A stretch of DNA of 64,000 nt from Vibrio sp. 99-8-1 (GCF_013114595.1 NZ_VTXE01000019.1:1-64000), one strand, 5' to 3'; counted from the stretch's first letter, positions 25,104-35,755 are shown. Numbers and translations: made by a program. The notes: generated by a model not told the origin, from the letters alone.

Positions 25104-26162
25104 ATGCCCCTTTTCAATTCAGCACCTAAATCTGTCTGTTTTCTCCGCTTGTCAGCAATTGGAGACGTATGCCATGCCATCGCCGCAGTCCAAGCTTTGC
25201 AAAAACATTGGCCTGAAACTAAAGTAACCTGGATCATAGGCAAAGTAGAGGCGCAATTAGTTCAAGGATTAGAAGGTGTCGAGCTAATCATATTCGACAA
25301 GAAAGCTGGCTGGACTGGTATCCAATCCGTTTGGAAGGCACTAAAAGGACAACGCTTCGATGCCCTTGTTCATATGCAGCTAGCATTGAGAGCCAGTATT
25401 GTTACCCTTGGCATTCGCGCAAACTACAAAGTAGGTTTTAATCGAGAACGCGCTAAAGAAGGTCAATGGTTATTTACCAATCGAAAAATACCTGATACCC
25501 ACTCTCAACATGTCTTGGACAGCTTCTTCTCCTTCATTCACTATTTAGGAGTACCTCGCAGCCAACCCGAGTGGCAGTTGCCTATTGATCAAGAGCATCT
25601 TCTCTTCGCTAAACAGGTACTACAAGGTAAGCCGTCCGTCGTTATCAGCCCGGCAGCAAGCAAAGATGAACGCAACTGGCAAGTTGAAAAATACGCCCAG
25701 TTTGCCGACTGGGTAACGAGTAAAGGTTATCAAGTCGTGCTATGCGGATCGCCATCAGAGCGCGAACTGGCACTTTCACAACGTATTCAAACACTCATGA
25801 ACTCCACAGCGCTGGATCTAGTAGGAAAAACATCCTTAAAACAACTTACTGCAATATTAAGATATGCTGATGTTGTACTTGCACCAGACTCAGGCCCGGC
25901 ACATATCGCGACTACCCAACATACTCTCGTAATCGGTTTATATGGGCATAGTAACCCTAAACGAACTGGCCCTTATAACAGTCAAAAATATGTTGTCAGT
26001 GTCTATGAACAATTTGCACAACAGCAATACAATAAGCCGCTCGAAGATCTCTCTTGGAGCTCTAGAGTAAAAGGCAGCCACATAATGGATGCCATCTCTC
26101 TAGAAGACGTTCAACAACGCTTTAACACCATCGAAAAAACCGAGGATAACCATGCCAAATAG
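25104..26162 (+). CDS. GT9-family heptosyltransferase, LPS core (WaaC-like)
   Basis: A 352-residue glycosyltransferase family 9 protein. It opens [22 protein letters not shown], the typical GT9 start with the S-x-I-G-D-x2-H signature of heptosyltransferase [15 protein letters not shown] (about 185-198) and [13 protein letters not shown] (about 274-286) form the ADP-heptose binding site. It should add a heptose to the inner core on the cytoplasmic side of the inner membrane. The start at 25104 has GGAAC upstream; earlier in-frame codons precede the conserved fold. It overlaps the next gene by 11 bp, so the two are co-transcribed. WaaC versus another core heptosyltransferase is not settled. Confidence 0.85.
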   Translation: MPLFNSAPKSVCFLRLSAIGDVCHAIAAVQALQKHWPETKVTWIIGKVEAQLVQGLEGVELIIFDKKAGWTGIQSVWKALKGQRFDALVHMQLALRASIVTLGIRANYKVGFNRERAKEGQWLFTNRKIPDTHSQHVLDSFFSFIHYLGVPRSQPEWQLPIDQEHLLFAKQVLQGKPSVVISPAASKDERNWQVEKYAQFADWVTSKGYQVVLCGSPSERELALSQRIQTLMNSTALDLVGKTSLKQLTAILRYADVVLAPDSGPAHIATTQHTLVIGLYGHSNPKRTGPYNSQKYVVSVYEQFAQQQYNKPLEDLSWSSRVKGSHIMDAISLEDVQQRFNTIEKTEDNHAK

Positions 26163-26946
26163 CAGCGATAAAAAAATCACCGTCGCGGTGGCTTTAATTG
26201 TAAAGAATGAAGCTGATAACCTCGCCGGCTGCTTAGATACCGTTTCTAACTGGGCTGATGAAATTGTTATTCTTGATTCAGGAAGCACTGACAATACTGA
26301 GCAAATTGCCCGCAACTATACCGACAAATTTTTCACTAACCTAAATTGGCCGGGATTTGGTCCTCAGCGGCAGTTAGCCCAGCAATACGTAAAGTCCGAC
26401 TACGTGCTCTGGTTAGATGCAGATGAACGAATTACCCCAGAACTACAAGCAAGCATTGAATCTGCAGTGACTCAAAACCAGCCAAATACCGTCTACAGAA
26501 TGAATCGACTCAGCTGGGTATTTGGACGCTATATTAAACATTGTGGTTGGTATCCAGATAGAGTTGTACGCCTATATCCTACCCAACTGACCCAATACGA
26601 TGATGCCCTTGTTCATGAAAAAGTGCAGGTAAACAGTAGTATGCAAGTCAAAGAGCTCAATGGGGATGCCATACATTATACTTATAATGATCTGCACCAC
26701 TATCTTGTGAAGTCAGCAGGGTATGCCAAGGCATGGGCAGATCAACGAGAAAGAAGTGGTAAAAAAAGCAGTCTTTTTACGGGTATCACTCATGCATTAA
26801 GTTGTTTTGTGAAAATGTATTTCATCAAGGCAGGTTTCTTAGATGGAAAACAAGGTTTGTTGCTTTCCATCCTCTCTGCGCACTCCACTTTTGTGAAATA
26901 CGCTGATTTATGGATTAGGACAAATACTGACAAGCCCAAGGATTAA
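26152..26946 (+). CDS. waaE: GT2-family LPS core glycosyltransferase (WaaE/KdtX-like)
   Basis: A 264-residue GT-A fold glycosyltransferase. [18 protein letters not shown] (about 13-30), [11 protein letters not shown] (about 40-50) and [13 protein letters not shown] (about 88-100, the metal-binding D-x-D) are the GT2 hallmarks. The [10 protein letters not shown] block near 130 and the C-terminal amphipathic region match the WaaE/KdtX group, which adds beta-1,4-glucose to heptose I of the LPS core and is often found beside coaD, as here. It has no membrane segment and probably works at the inner leaflet. It overlaps the GT9 gene and converges with the following GT9 gene by 32 bp at the 3' ends. 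Confidence 0.85.
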   Translation: MPNSSDKKITVAVALIVKNEADNLAGCLDTVSNWADEIVILDSGSTDNTEQIARNYTDKFFTNLNWPGFGPQRQLAQQYVKSDYVLWLDADERITPELQASIESAVTQNQPNTVYRMNRLSWVFGRYIKHCGWYPDRVVRLYPTQLTQYDDALVHEKVQVNSSMQVKELNGDAIHYTYNDLHHYLVKSAGYAKAWADQRERSGKKSSLFTGITHALSCFVKMYFIKAGFLDGKQGLLLSILSAHSTFVKYADLWIRTNTDKPKD

Positions 26947-27949
26947 GATCCGTTAACACCTGTTCTATATCGATACTGGTCATATTGCTCTGCTCTTCTT
27001 GGTTTTTACCACCTTGGGGAGTAAAGGCAATATGACGTTCAGCTGAATTTATCGGCATCCAACGCAAAGGTGTTGAAGACCGTTTTGCTGGGAAAAAGCC
27101 GACAGTAGGCACATCCAGTGCGGCAGAAATATGAAGAGGCCCAGTAGAACCCGCAATAAACAAACTGGCGCAAGCTAAAGAGCAGGAAAAATCCACTAAA
27201 CCATCATTTTTATCATACACAACACAGTGATCACCTTGTGCTGAGATCAGAGATAGAAGTTTTCTCGCATTTTCCTCTTCACCTGGCCCTGCAGTTAACA
27301 CCGTCTCAAACTCGCCATCTAAGCCACTTATCAATGCCTGATATTGCTCATTAGCAAGGGCATTTGAAGAGCCTCCCGTACCAGAGTGAACAAATACCCA
27401 AGGTAGATTCGAGTCAATCCCTAACTGCTTAGCTAACTTTGTTTTCTGTGCCGCCAACGCATCTTCATCAAACTGGAAATATGGCGCACTCGGCTCAATA
27501 ATTGCTACATTGTTATCCGACAAAAAGACTCGAATTAAGTCCATATTATATTGATATTCAGGTTTTGCGGACTGAGAACGTCTTTGCTTAACTCGATGGT
27601 TATAGAAAATTTGCGCAAATTTGGTAGCCGGAGCTAAACGGTAAGGAATACCCGCTCGCCATACAAGCATTGCATTATACGTAGTAGAAAATAGATTAAT
27701 TGCAGCGTCAAAATGACACTTTTTTATTGTTTGAAGCAGTGCATTATAATCAGACTTATCGGCGGATTTAGTTGGATCAATAATCACATCATCAATCCAT
27801 GGGCACTGCCTTGCAAGTTCAGCGGTATAACGAGGAACTAAAGCTGTAATATGACTCTCTGGCATCGACTCTTTTAACATGGCGAAGCTTGGCCAGGCCA
27901 ACATAAAGTCGCCAATTTTATCATTACGAACTACCAGTATTTTTTGCAT
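26915..27949 (-). CDS. GT9-family glycosyltransferase (heptosyltransferase-like)
   Basis: A 344-residue GT9 protein starting [20 protein letters not shown], with D-K-I-G-D in place of the S-x-I-G-D of WaaC/Waa[14 protein letters not shown] (about 185-197) and [23 protein letters not shown] (split in two strands, about 265-287) make up the sugar-nucleotide site. Distant heptosyltransferases of this form (RfaQ-like) add side-branch heptoses or act in O-antigen assembly. The ATG at 27949 fits the fold; GTG and TTG codons lie upstream in frame. Its 3' end overlaps the end of the oppositely oriented waaE-like gene by 32 bp. Confidence 0.8.
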   Translation of the reverse strand: MQKILVVRNDKIGDFMLAWPSFAMLKESMPESHITALVPRYTAELARQCPWIDDVIIDPTKSADKSDYNALLQTIKKCHFDAAINLFSTTYNAMLVWRAGIPYRLAPATKFAQIFYNHRVKQRRSQSAKPEYQYNMDLIRVFLSDNNVAIIEPSAPYFQFDEDALAAQKTKLAKQLGIDSNLPWVFVHSGTGGSSNALANEQYQALISGLDGEFETVLTAGPGEEENARKLLSLISAQGDHCVVYDKNDGLVDFSCSLACASLFIAGSTGPLHISAALDVPTVGFFPAKRSSTPLRWMPINSAERHIAFTPQGGKNQEEQSNMTSIDIEQVLTDLNPWACQYLS

Positions 27950-28117
27950 ATATAGCACCAAGTTTACAAACTAATCAGAGAAGTATCGTTACCGATATCA
28001 TTTATATTCAACATAGACCCGTATAGTACCTGTATAGAGCCTCAAAATTAAATAGTTAATTTTATGCGCATTTGTTAGCATGATCGTTATGCACTTCTAA
28101 GTACAAGAAACGATAAA

Positions 28118-28642
28118 ATGACACATAAGCACACATCTAAAGTGATCTACCCTGGTACATTTGATCCTATTACTAATGGGCATTTAGACCTGATTTTAAG
28201 AGCTGCAAAAATGTTTGATCATGTGGTCATAGGCGTTGCTGCCAGCCCGAGCAAAAAAACCATGTTCACCTTAGAAGAGCGAGTAGAACTAATAGAAACC
28301 GCGATCAGCAGCCACAACAATATATCCGTTGTCGGTTTCTCAGGGCTGTTGGTTGATTTTGCCGAAAGAGAACAAGCCAACTTACTCATTCGTGGTCTTC
28401 GAACCACAATCGATTTTGAGTATGAGTTTGGTCTAACAAATATGTATCGAAAACTTCTGCCAACTTTAGAGAGCGTATTTCTTACTCCTTCAGAAGAATA
28501 CGCCTTCTTATCGTCAACCATCGTTAGAGAAGTCGCCATTCACGGTGGCGACATTAAGCAATTTGTTCCAGAAAATGTCGCGCTAGCCATTAGCAACAAG
28601 ACCGCCAAAAACTCTTCCATCACAAAGACAGAAGAGTCGTAA
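28118..28642 (+). CDS. coaD: Phosphopantetheine adenylyltransferase
   Basis: A 174-residue enzyme that transfers AMP from ATP to 4'-phosphopantetheine in coenzyme A synthesis. [16 protein letters not shown] (about 12-27) contains the T/H-x-G-H nucleotidyltransferase motif, [14 protein letters not shown] (about 88-101) is highly conserved, and [15 protein letters not shown] (about 128-142) carries the S-S-x-x-R of the ATP site. The length fits the family (about 160-170). It sits beside LPS-core genes, as in many gammaproteobacteria, and abuts the stop of the LtaS-like gene on the other strand without a gap. Confidence 0.97.
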   Translation: MTHKHTSKVIYPGTFDPITNGHLDLILRAAKMFDHVVIGVAASPSKKTMFTLEERVELIETAISSHNNISVVGFSGLLVDFAEREQANLLIRGLRTTIDFEYEFGLTNMYRKLLPTLESVFLTPSEEYAFLSSTIVREVAIHGGDIKQFVPENVALAISNKTAKNSSITKTEES

Positions 28643-30619
28643 TTACTGAGCGACCTGCCAACGCAGATAGTAGTCTTGAAGCTTGCGGTACTCTTTGCCT
28701 TGTTGTGGGTTTGGATTATCAACCGCACTCTCTTCACTGTGCCACTGATCATCAGCCCATGGGTAGAGTTTTTCTGGCTGATATACATCATAGCTACCCT
28801 GCTCATTAATAACCCTTTGCGCGTTATAACCAAAGCTTTCTATCGATTGTGTAGAAAGCAGGTTGTTACCGCCTAAAGAGATATAACTGGCATCAGACAG
28901 ACTGAAATTATACAAGGTCGGGAAAATATCCCGATGAGAACCAATACGCTGGCTATCATATTGAAATGGTACATTCTGTAAGATTTTCTGCGGCACATAC
29001 AGATAGAAAGGAACAGCGTAATTAATGGCAAACTCATTGGCCAAGGTACCATCCAAGTAACGCATTCTATGATCACCCGTCCCTGCGATTAAGGTGTTAT
29101 TGGCTAAGGGTGAACCTTTAATATTCGTTATAAACTGTCCAAAAGCGTCATTTGCATATTGGTAAGCACTCAAAAGAGCAGTTCCATGCTCCTTTAAAGG
29201 TCCTAATAACTGATTGAGTCGTTCACTTACCTCAACCGGCTTAACCTGATAACTCTCTGGCGCCTTAAACGGTGAATGGTTGGTCACAGTAAGAATATAG
29301 ATCAATAACGGCTTATCACTGCTGTTTAATATTTTTTCGGCATATTTAAAAGCGTACTCATCAGGCACTCCCCATGTATCTGCGTATTTTTTGGCTTCAG
29401 GGAAGGTTCTAATAAGAGTATTTTCATCAACGATTTTATCAAACCCCTGCAAGGGCAGGTAATTGGCTAAATTACGCCACATCGCATTTCCTGGCGTAAT
29501 ATACACAACCTCATACCCTGCCCGCTTATAAGGCATTACTGCAGAGCCAGGCATAACCACTTTTTGCACACTAGAGTGACTAATGGAAGGGTTACTACTA
29601 TGAAATAGCATCATCATCATGCTATCAATGGTTGCGGAGGTACTTGCTAAGAAACGCTTAAAGACAAAATCATCTTCAAACGGCTGACGAAGCGAAGCCA
29701 GTAGATCATTCTTTTCCGCGTCATCCTCTAGCAAAACATTACTGCCAAACCCTTCCATTAAGGTCATGACTATATGAGGTTTATTATTCTCAAGATATTC
29801 ATTTGTCGGCGTGTGGTATTCAGGGGTTGGTTGCCCTAACACTTTGTTCATTTGAGTCGTCAGTAACTCTGCACCAATCGGTTCAAACTTGGTTTGTTCC
29901 TTATAGTCGCCTCTCGCCCAATCTAGAGCCATAAATGCATTGGGAGTCGCCTTATTTAGTACATCATAATCAGAGACATTAGCGTGATAACGTTTAAGGG
30001 GTAAGGTCGAAAAGCTACCACGGGCCAGTCCGACATAGACTAAAATTGCCACAAAAACGGCAATGGAAACCATTGACCAGTGCCATGACTTCGTCGCTAA
30101 AAAGCGCTTGCTGGCGATAACCTTGTGAAGAAGTTTTGATGCAGCCACAGTAATAGTTACAGTGAAAAGTAGCGCAAATACAATGGGGTAATCACTCCAT
30201 GCACTTTCTAATACGGCTTTGGTATCATCATCAAACAGTCCAAAAACAAACACATCAAAATAGTTACCAAAAGTAATATAGTAGTAATAATTCCCGATGC
30301 TAAATGCTGTTAACAGAAAGAAAATAATACTGGCATAAGGAAGTAGACATTTCTTAACAAAATTAAATAGCGCAGGAAATGCGGCTACAACGATGGCCAA
30401 TAAATAAAGGGGCGCGAAAGCGATCGTTGCCACTTTTAAGTCATATCGCAAACCAACAAATAACGCTCGACATAGATCCCAGTATCGTTCACCAAGCATA
30501 GTGACATCAATTTGTTGAAACAAAAAAATCACTCGGCCAGTGGTCAAAATTACACTTGAAATAAGTAATGCCGTAAGGACCCAAACAGTGATCCTTAAAA
30601 AGTTATTCTGAAAATTCAT
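28643..30619 (-). CDS. LtaS-like sulfatase-fold inner-membrane protein (phosphoglycerol-transferase type)
   Basis: A 658-residue membrane protein with about five hydrophobic N-terminal segments in residues 8-200 and a periplasmic alkaline-phosphatase-superfamily domain from about 280. IVMTLMEGFGSNVL is the first metal block, FLASTSATIDSMMM has the threonine in the nucleophile position, and IAGTGDHRMRY the second metal block. This layout is that of the LTA synthase/OpgB/EptA superfamily; proteins of this group transfer phosphoglycerol or phosphoethanolamine to envelope glycans. Gram-negative bacteria do not make LTA, so the acceptor is probably a periplasmic glucan or LPS. It ends next to coaD and starts 12 bp from the mutM stop. 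Confidence 0.82.
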   Translation of the reverse strand: MNFQNNFLRITVWVLTALLISSVILTTGRVIFLFQQIDVTMLGERYWDLCRALFVGLRYDLKVATIAFAPLYLLAIVVAAFPALFNFVKKCLLPYASIIFFLLTAFSIGNYYYYITFGNYFDVFVFGLFDDDTKAVLESAWSDYPIVFALLFTVTITVAASKLLHKVIASKRFLATKSWHWSMVSIAVFVAILVYVGLARGSFSTLPLKRYHANVSDYDVLNKATPNAFMALDWARGDYKEQTKFEPIGAELLTTQMNKVLGQPTPEYHTPTNEYLENNKPHIVMTLMEGFGSNVLLEDDAEKNDLLASLRQPFEDDFVFKRFLASTSATIDSMMMMLFHSSNPSISHSSVQKVVMPGSAVMPYKRAGYEVVYITPGNAMWRNLANYLPLQGFDKIVDENTLIRTFPEAKKYADTWGVPDEYAFKYAEKILNSSDKPLLIYILTVTNHSPFKAPESYQVKPVEVSERLNQLLGPLKEHGTALLSAYQYANDAFGQFITNIKGSPLANNTLIAGTGDHRMRYLDGTLANEFAINYAVPFYLYVPQKILQNVPFQYDSQRIGSHRDIFPTLYNFSLSDASYISLGGNNLLSTQSIESFGYNAQRVINEQGSYDVYQPEKLYPWADDQWHSEESAVDNPNPQQGKEYRKLQDYYLRWQVAQ

Positions 30620-30631
30620 TGTTATCGCACT

Positions 30632-31447
30632 TTATTTTATTGGTTGGCAATCTGTACAAAAATAGCTGTTTCTTTGACCTATCTTAATTTGCTGAATGTC
30701 ATTCGCACATCTAGGACAAGCCTCCCCAGCTCGACCATAGACCTGTAATACTTGAGCAAAATAACCCGGTTTGCCATCCACCTGATTAAAGTCTTTTAGC
30801 GTCGTTCCACCCTGCTTTATTGCAGTAGTAAGCACTTGCTTTATTTCAAAAACCAACTTATCCCACTGGTTTATCGTTAATTTACCCGCTTGCGTTAATG
30901 GATGAATACTTGCAGAGAAAAGTGACTCACTTGCGTATATATTACCGACACCTACCACCACTTTGTTATCCATAATAAACTGTTTAATAGCAACTCTTTT
31001 GCCTTGCGCTCTATCTCTCATATAGTCACAACTAAACTGGTCACTTAATGGTTCTGGCCCCAAGCTACTTAATAGCTGGCTCTCTTCACCAGCGTCCTGC
31101 CACAACCAGCTGCCAAAACGTCTCGGATCATTATATCTAAGCCGTTTTCCATTGGTAAGCACCAGATCAACATGATCATGTTTACCCGCGACATGTTCAC
31201 CATCTAATATCCGCAATGAGCCAGACATTCCTAAATGAACAATAATGGAACCAATGGGGGTAACCAGTAACAAATATTTTGCTCGACGTTTAATAGCAAC
31301 GATTTTTTGTCCTGTTAGCAGTTGAAGTTCATCAGGAATGCGCCAACGTAACTGTGGTTGACGTACAATTATTTCTTCAATTGTTTGATCTTTTATATGA
31401 GGTGTAATCCCCATTTTGCTCACTTCAACTTCAGGTAATTCTGGCAT
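30632..31447 (-). CDS. mutM: Formamidopyrimidine-DNA glycosylase (Fpg)
   Basis: A 271-residue base-excision repair enzyme removing 8-oxoguanine and formamidopyrimidines. The start is fixed by chemistry: after Met removal the N-terminal proline (MPELPEVE) is the catalytic nucleophile, so the ATG at 31447 is right and a codon 4 positions upstream is not used. KRRAKYLLL near 57 has the essential lysine, [16 protein letters not shown] near 163-178 is the helix-two-turn-helix, and the C-terminal zinc finger uses four cysteines (CPRC near 244, CTDC near 264). The neighbouring rpmB-rpmG pair is a common partner of mutM in gammaproteobacteria. Confidence 0.96.
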   Translation of the reverse strand: MPELPEVEVSKMGITPHIKDQTIEEIIVRQPQLRWRIPDELQLLTGQKIVAIKRRAKYLLLVTPIGSIIVHLGMSGSLRILDGEHVAGKHDHVDLVLTNGKRLRYNDPRRFGSWLWQDAGEESQLLSSLGPEPLSDQFSCDYMRDRAQGKRVAIKQFIMDNKVVVGVGNIYASESLFSASIHPLTQAGKLTINQWDKLVFEIKQVLTTAIKQGGTTLKDFNQVDGKPGYFAQVLQVYGRAGEACPRCANDIQQIKIGQRNSYFCTDCQPIK

Positions 31448-31494
31448 ACATCCACTCAAAGCTTGCCAATATTTGCAGTTTGGCTTGATTGCAT

Positions 31495-31965
31495 TTAATT
31501 AATAGGGAAAAGATAGCTTGGTTCAACAGAAACGGCTATCCAGTTTTGCTGCCAGTTTTTCATCAACCAAAACTTTGGCGTTTCATAATAAGTAATTCGC
31601 TGAGGCTCTTCTTTTTCTAAGTACCACACTTCAATCGTATTCGCCTTAGATAACGTTGGTTTTAATTGACGATAGGTATCATCACTTACCGCTGTTCCTA
31701 CTAAATTTTGCCAACGCTGTACCAACTCCAATTCAGGAATAGAAAGTGTCTCCGTTGCTTTCCAGCCACTCGCTTCCCGTAAAAGCGACCAACGAGAAAA
31801 ATGAATCTGTTGAACAGTTTGATTCGGGTTTAGCAAATATGGGTACTCATTCTGCTCCGGTTCAAGGAGGTGATTCTTAATAATGGTTGGCATATTAAGA
31901 ATGATCATAAACATAATAACGCCCAACATCAGCACGTTATTCCAACCACGACGAGAAAGCTTCAT
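31495..31965 (-). CDS. Conserved hypothetical protein with one N-terminal membrane anchor
   Basis: A 156-residue protein. Residues about 10-28 form one hydrophobic segment ([15 protein letters not shown]) after a short basic start, so the rest probably faces the periplasm as a signal-anchored domain. The remainder is mixed alpha/beta with many tryptophans and no known motif. I do not recognise a characterised family; similar small anchored proteins occur near mutM in vibrios as far as I can recall. It is separated from mutM by 47 bp and could be co-transcribed with it. Confidence 0.65.
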   Translation of the reverse strand: MKLSRRGWNNVLMLGVIMFMIILNMPTIIKNHLLEPEQNEYPYLLNPNQTVQQIHFSRWSLLREASGWKATETLSIPELELVQRWQNLVGTAVSDDTYRQLKPTLSKANTIEVWYLEKEEPQRITYYETPKFWLMKNWQQNWIAVSVEPSYLFPIN

Positions 31966-32030
31966 TGCATTTCCTTATTTTACTCAATGAGTAACCAGTA
32001 TTACGAATACCAGTCATTATTGCCAAGTCA

Positions 32031-32137
32031 TATACTCAAGTGACCTCAAGATGCAGGATTCAGAGCTACATCAACAGGGTCAGTTCAAGAAAGATAATCG
32101 AAGGAATGGCATCCCCTTTCAAGGTTACTTGAGTATA
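32031..32137. repeat. 107-bp palindromic intergenic repeat
   Basis: The outer arms TATACTCAAGTGACCT (32031-32046) and its near-complement at 32122-32137 match at 15 of 16 positions. Inside, gatgcaggattc and ggaatggcatcc are also roughly complementary, so the unit can fold as one long hairpin. There is no open reading frame of note. I recall similar CAAGT-ACCT palindromes as dispersed intergenic repeats in Vibrio genomes. No second copy is found in this window. Confidence 0.65.
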
Positions 32138-32161
32138 GAATATATCAAAAATTGCAGACAT

Positions 32162-32187
32162 AAAAAAACCCAGCTACAAGAGCTGGG
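32162..32187 (-). terminator. Intrinsic terminator after rpmB-rpmG
   Basis: A perfect 7-bp stem (CCCAGCT at 32169-32175 and AGCTGGG at 32181-32187) with a 5-base loop is followed on the minus strand by seven T residues, 22 bp after the rpmG stop. A shorter T run follows on the plus strand. Confidence 0.85.
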
Positions 32188-32208
32188 CTTTTTGAAACTA
32201 GTAATCAA

Positions 32209-32376
32209 TTACTTGATTTTTGCTTCTTTGTACATAACGTGCTTACGAACAACTGGATCAAATTTCTTGATCTCAAATTTTCCTGGCATGTTACGCTTGT
32301 TTTTATCAGTAGTGTAGAAGTGACCAGTACCTGCTGAAGAAACAAGTTTGATCTTCTCACGAATGCCTTTAGCCAT
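32209..32376 (-). CDS. rpmG: 50S ribosomal protein L33
   Basis: A 55-residue ribosomal protein. The translation begins [16 protein letters not shown] and contains [11 protein letters not shown] and [14 protein letters not shown], which identify L33 of the cysteine-free type. That form lacks the two CxxC zinc pairs and is typical of gammaproteobacteria. The gene lies 13 bp downstream of rpmB and shares its promoter and terminator. It binds 23S rRNA near the E site of the large subunit. Confidence 0.97.
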   Translation of the reverse strand: MAKGIREKIKLVSSAGTGHFYTTDKNKRNMPGKFEIKKFDPVVRKHVMYKEAKIK

Positions 32377-32389
32377 TGCTTAATTCCTC

Positions 32390-32626
32390 TTAAACGTTTT
32401 CGCCACGTGCACGGATATCAACAAGAACAGCATCAATGCCTTTCTTATCAATAATACGCATGCCTTTAGCAGTTAGACGTAGTTTAACAAAACGTTTTTC
32501 GCTCTCTACCCAGAAACGATGAGTTTGTAGGTTCGGCAGAAAACGACGCTTAGTAGCATTTCGTGCGTGTGAACGGTTATTACCCGTTACTGGACGCTTA
32601 CCAGTTACTTGGCATACTCGGGACAT
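32390..32626 (-). CDS. rpmB: 50S ribosomal protein L28
   Basis: A 78-residue ribosomal protein, the usual bacterial length. [17 protein letters not shown] at the start and [14 protein letters not shown] in the middle are diagnostic. It forms an operon with rpmG and is led by a strong promoter about 124 bp upstream. The product is a component of the large subunit near the E site. Confidence 0.97.
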   Translation of the reverse strand: MSRVCQVTGKRPVTGNNRSHARNATKRRFLPNLQTHRFWVESEKRFVKLRLTAKGMRIIDKKGIDAVLVDIRARGENV

Positions 32627-33043
32627 TAATGTCTCTCCAAAATCGTTTCAGCTCGATATCAACCTTGGTGGCCGAACCTCTCTATCTAATCATCAAGAAA
32701 TGAGGTTAAAACCTATGGTAAATCCATACAAGGCTATCAAAGGTCGCGCATTATACTAACTTGACGTACATTGCTCAATACCCAGACAGATCCTTTTTGC
32801 AGGATTTAGTGATCTTTTTTACACAGAGCTGAATTTGTGTTCAAAAATAGTGCGCGGATCATAGCAGATTTAAGAGGGAGGGCAACTAGAAAAAATAGGT
32901 TTTATCAAGGTTATATGTCACAACTGGCCGATTATAAACAAAAATAGGGTTAGGCTAATCATTTTTTACGCTATTTGTCAGCATGTTAGCTTTTATTCTC
33001 TCTAATCTATATTTCAATAATACTACGCCTCAATGTCATTTTT
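32627..33043. other. 417-bp regulatory region between rpmB and radC
   Basis: No gene is seen. The right half of the rpmB leader contains the strong minus-strand promoter at 32750-32778 and the weaker upstream pair at 32858-32885. The part next to radC (32930-33043) is AT-rich and contains nothing I can name. Confidence 0.6.
32750..32778 (-). promoter_or_regulatory. Sigma-70 promoter for rpmB-rpmG
   Basis: On the minus strand TTGAGC (plus 32773-32778) and a perfect TATAAT (plus 32750-32755) are 17 bp apart, with a GC-rich GCGCG start region downstream, as in stringently controlled ribosomal promoters. A second weaker pair, TTGCCC (32880-32885) and TATGAT (32858-32863) with 16 bp spacing, lies upstream. 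Confidence 0.65.
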
Positions 33044-33718
33044 TTATATCAAACCTTGCTCTGCAAATGACAAGACACTCTCTTCTGCGATGATAAAATG
33101 GTCTAACACTCTAATATCGACCAAAATCAACGCCTCTTTTATTCTAATCGTTACTCTAATATCTGACTGGCTAGGCTCTGATATGCCTGAAGGGTGATTG
33201 TGTGCCAAGATAACTGCCGCAGCATTATGAGCTAGAGCGCCTTTCACAACCTCTCTTGGATAGATGCTTGCAGCGTTGATTGTTCCTTCAAACAATATCT
33301 CTTCCCCTATAACCTGATGTTGATTGTTAAGGTATAAGATTACAAAACTCTCACGCTCTCTATTTTTTAATACGCTAGTTAAATACTGTTTAGTATAAAG
33401 AGAGCTATTTAACGTATCTCCCTTTTTAATGGTTTCCAATAGATAACGCTGAGCCATTTCTAGTACTGCCTGCATTTGGGTATATTTTGCCTCTCCCAAC
33501 CCTTTGTGTGCACAAAAAGTCTCTTTCGTACTAGTAAACAGATTTTTTAATGAACCAAACTCTGCCAACAGATACTCAGCCAGCTCTATCGCATTTTTTC
33601 CCCTAATACCCGTACGAAGAAATATGGCCAGCAACTCAGCATCAGATAATGCTTTTACACCACGAGTTAGTAGTTTCTCTCGTGGCCGAGACTCCTTAGG
33701 TAATAATTTAATGCTCAT
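33044..33718 (-). CDS. radC: RadC-family JAMM-domain protein
   Basis: A 224-residue RadC (YicR) protein. The N-terminal helix-hairpin-helix-like part begins [15 protein letters not shown] and includes [14 protein letters not shown]. The C-terminal JAMM/MPN+ domain has the metal motif AHNHPSG near 170-176, followed by S-x2-D (SQSDIRVT), with a glutamate in EILFEGT upstream. Once thought to be a DNA-repair protein, its real role is not established, and related proteins lie in mobile elements. This copy is the chromosomal one beside coaBC and rpmB, the order seen in Escherichia coli. It diverges from coaBC. Confidence 0.93.
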   Translation of the reverse strand: MSIKLLPKESRPREKLLTRGVKALSDAELLAIFLRTGIRGKNAIELAEYLLAEFGSLKNLFTSTKETFCAHKGLGEAKYTQMQAVLEMAQRYLLETIKKGDTLNSSLYTKQYLTSVLKNRERESFVILYLNNQHQVIGEEILFEGTINAASIYPREVVKGALAHNAAAVILAHNHPSGISEPSQSDIRVTIRIKEALILVDIRVLDHFIIAEESVLSFAEQGLI

Positions 33719-34000
33719 GTCCTCTCCTTAATAGAACCAATACAGCTTAATAAGAGAGCCATTTCCTCACGGTCACAAACGACAAAACCTCGTTATACGA
33801 CTAACAGAACTCTATAAAGAATGCTCTGTATCATCTATTACATATTTTTGAGACCGTTGCTCATTTTTTGCAAAAGTAGCGCCTCCATTGAAAGAAAATG
33901 CCTTATTTCCATTTCAATATCCTCAAATCTGCATCAATTCGGGTGCACTTTATCAATCACAATATGCTATGGTTTGGCCAGAATTTTAGGAGAACAATAC

Positions 34001-35203
34001 ATGCAATCATTATCTGGAAAAAAAATCCTGTTAGGTATTAGCGGTGGCATTGCTGCTTACAAATGCGCAGAGCTCACTCGACGTCTTGTAGAGCGAGGAG
34101 CTGAAGTTCAGATAATGATGACAAATGCAGCCAAAGAGTTTATTACTCCATTAACCATGCAAGCCGTCTCTGGCAGGCCAGTATCGGACAGTTTGCTCGA
34201 TCCTGCCGCAGAAGCTTCAATGGGCCATATAGAGCTAGGAAAATGGGCTGATCTTGTTCTACTTGCCCCAGCAACCGCCGATCTTATTGCTCGTATTTCG
34301 GCTGGTATGGGGAATGACTTAGTTTCAACCGCCGTTTTGGCAACGGAAGCACCTATTGCCATAGCGCCGGCAATGAACCAACAGATGTACAGTAATATTG
34401 CTACACAAGAGAACCTCGCCACATTGCAACGCAGAGGAATGCACATTTGGGGCCCTGCTGCTGGTGAACAAGCATGTGGTGATGTAGGAATGGGCAGAAT
34501 GCTAGAGCCGATGCAACTTGTGGAGCATTGCCAAGCTTTCTTTCAACCTAAATTACTGCAAAACAAAAAAATACTGATTACCGCGGGCCCAACTCGTGAA
34601 GCTATCGACCCTGTTCGCTTCATCTCTAATCACAGTTCTGGAAAAATGGGCTATGCGCTGGCAAAAGCCGCTCAGCAATTAGGTGCCGAGGTGACTATTG
34701 TTAGCGGGCCTGTTGCTCTTGCTGTTCCAAATGAAACGCACTGTATAAATGTTGATAGCGCTCAAGAGATGTATGATGCCGTCATGGCAAATAGCGTAGC
34801 TTCAGACATATTTATCGCCTGTGCTGCCGTTGCTGATTACCGTCCTGCTAATATTGAACAACAAAAAATCAAAAAGACAGATGACAGCGACTCTATGTCT
34901 ATCAGCATGATAAAAAACCCTGATATTGTGGCAAGTGTTGCCGCACTAGCAGACAACCGTCCATTTACAGTTGGTTTCGCAGCAGAAACTCAGCAAGTGG
35001 AGCAGTATGCTCGTAGCAAACTACAAAAGAAGAACTTGGATTTAATTTGTGCCAATGATGTGTCCGTCGCTGGCCAAGGTTTTAACAGCAACAACAATGC
35101 CTTGCATTTATACTGGCCTGACGGGGAAGCAAATCTACCTTTAGATAGCAAAGAAAAGCTGGCCCATGAAATTCTGGTCAAGATTGCTCAACTAAGCCAA
35201 TAA
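34001..35203 (+). CDS. coaBC: Phosphopantothenoylcysteine decarboxylase / phosphopantothenate-cysteine ligase
   Basis: A 400-residue bifunctional enzyme of coenzyme A synthesis (also Dfp). The CoaC half binds [15 protein letters not shown] (about 10-21), the catalytic histidine near 75 in [12 protein letters not shown], and [10 protein letters not shown] with the PxMNxxMW-like motif near 125. The CoaB half begins near 190 with [20 protein letters not shown] and includes KxKK near 290 (KIKKTDD). The ATG at 34001 follows AGGAGA at the ideal distance, so the reading frame that extends 60 codons upstream is not part of the protein. Together with coaD in this window it gives two steps of one pathway. 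Confidence 0.96.
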   Translation: MQSLSGKKILLGISGGIAAYKCAELTRRLVERGAEVQIMMTNAAKEFITPLTMQAVSGRPVSDSLLDPAAEASMGHIELGKWADLVLLAPATADLIARISAGMGNDLVSTAVLATEAPIAIAPAMNQQMYSNIATQENLATLQRRGMHIWGPAAGEQACGDVGMGRMLEPMQLVEHCQAFFQPKLLQNKKILITAGPTREAIDPVRFISNHSSGKMGYALAKAAQQLGAEVTIVSGPVALAVPNETHCINVDSAQEMYDAVMANSVASDIFIACAAVADYRPANIEQQKIKKTDDSDSMSISMIKNPDIVASVAALADNRPFTVGFAAETQQVEQYARSKLQKKNLDLICANDVSVAGQGFNSNNNALHLYWPDGEANLPLDSKEKLAHEILVKIAQLSQ

Positions 35204-35299
35204 CGTATTCAGTAGGTGAGCGATATATCTTCTTGTGACTATCGCTCTCAATTCGCTGTTATTTGTCCGTTATAAAAACTATTGTGATCGAAAATTATT

Positions 35300-35755
35300 A
35301 TGAAAAAAATTGATTTAAAAATCTTAGATACTCGCATTGGCGACCAATTCCCACTACCCGCCTACGCAACAGATGGTTCCGCGGGTTTGGATCTTAGAGC
35401 GTGTCTTGATCAGCCTCTAACAGTAGAGCCAGGTGAAACTCACCTTGTACCAACAGGGCTTGCAATCCATATTGCCGATCCTACATTAGCTGCGACGATA
35501 TTGCCTCGCTCTGGCCTTGGTCATAAGCACGGAATTGTATTAGGAAACCTCGTTGGTTTAATCGACTCCGACTACCAAGGACAACTGATGGTCTCTGTAT
35601 GGAATCGAGGTACATCTACTTTTGTTATTGAGCCCGGCGATCGAATTGCTCAGTTAGTTTTTGTTCCTGTGGTTCAAGCTGAATTCAATATTGTTACAGA
35701 CTTTGATGAAACAGAACGCGGCGAAGGCGGCTTTGGCCATTCCGGTAAACAGTAA
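35300..35755 (+). CDS. dut: dUTP diphosphatase
   Basis: A 151-residue trimeric dUTPase that hydrolyses dUTP to dUMP, keeping uracil out of DNA. All five motifs can be seen: AGLDLRAC (about 29-36), [11 protein letters not shown] (about 71-81), [13 protein letters not shown] (about 83-95), [11 protein letters not shown] (about 117-127) and the flexible C-terminal arm [10 protein letters not shown] (about 139-148). The gene lies 96 bp after coaBC, the order known from Escherichia coli, and was once described as an operon with it. The ribosome site is weak. Confidence 0.97.
   Translation: MKKIDLKILDTRIGDQFPLPAYATDGSAGLDLRACLDQPLTVEPGETHLVPTGLAIHIADPTLAATILPRSGLGHKHGIVLGNLVGLIDSDYQGQLMVSVWNRGTSTFVIEPGDRIAQLVFVPVVQAEFNIVTDFDETERGEGGFGHSGKQ

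Noticed and set aside
28643..30619. A true lipoteichoic acid synthase.
   Set aside because: The fold matches, but the host is Gram-negative and has no LTA; a phosphoglycerol- or phosphoethanolamine-transferase role is more likely.
33821..34000. A 60-residue N-terminal extension of CoaBC.
   Set aside because: The ATG at 34001 has an AGGAGA site and starts the conserved fold; the upstream frame is a chance opening.
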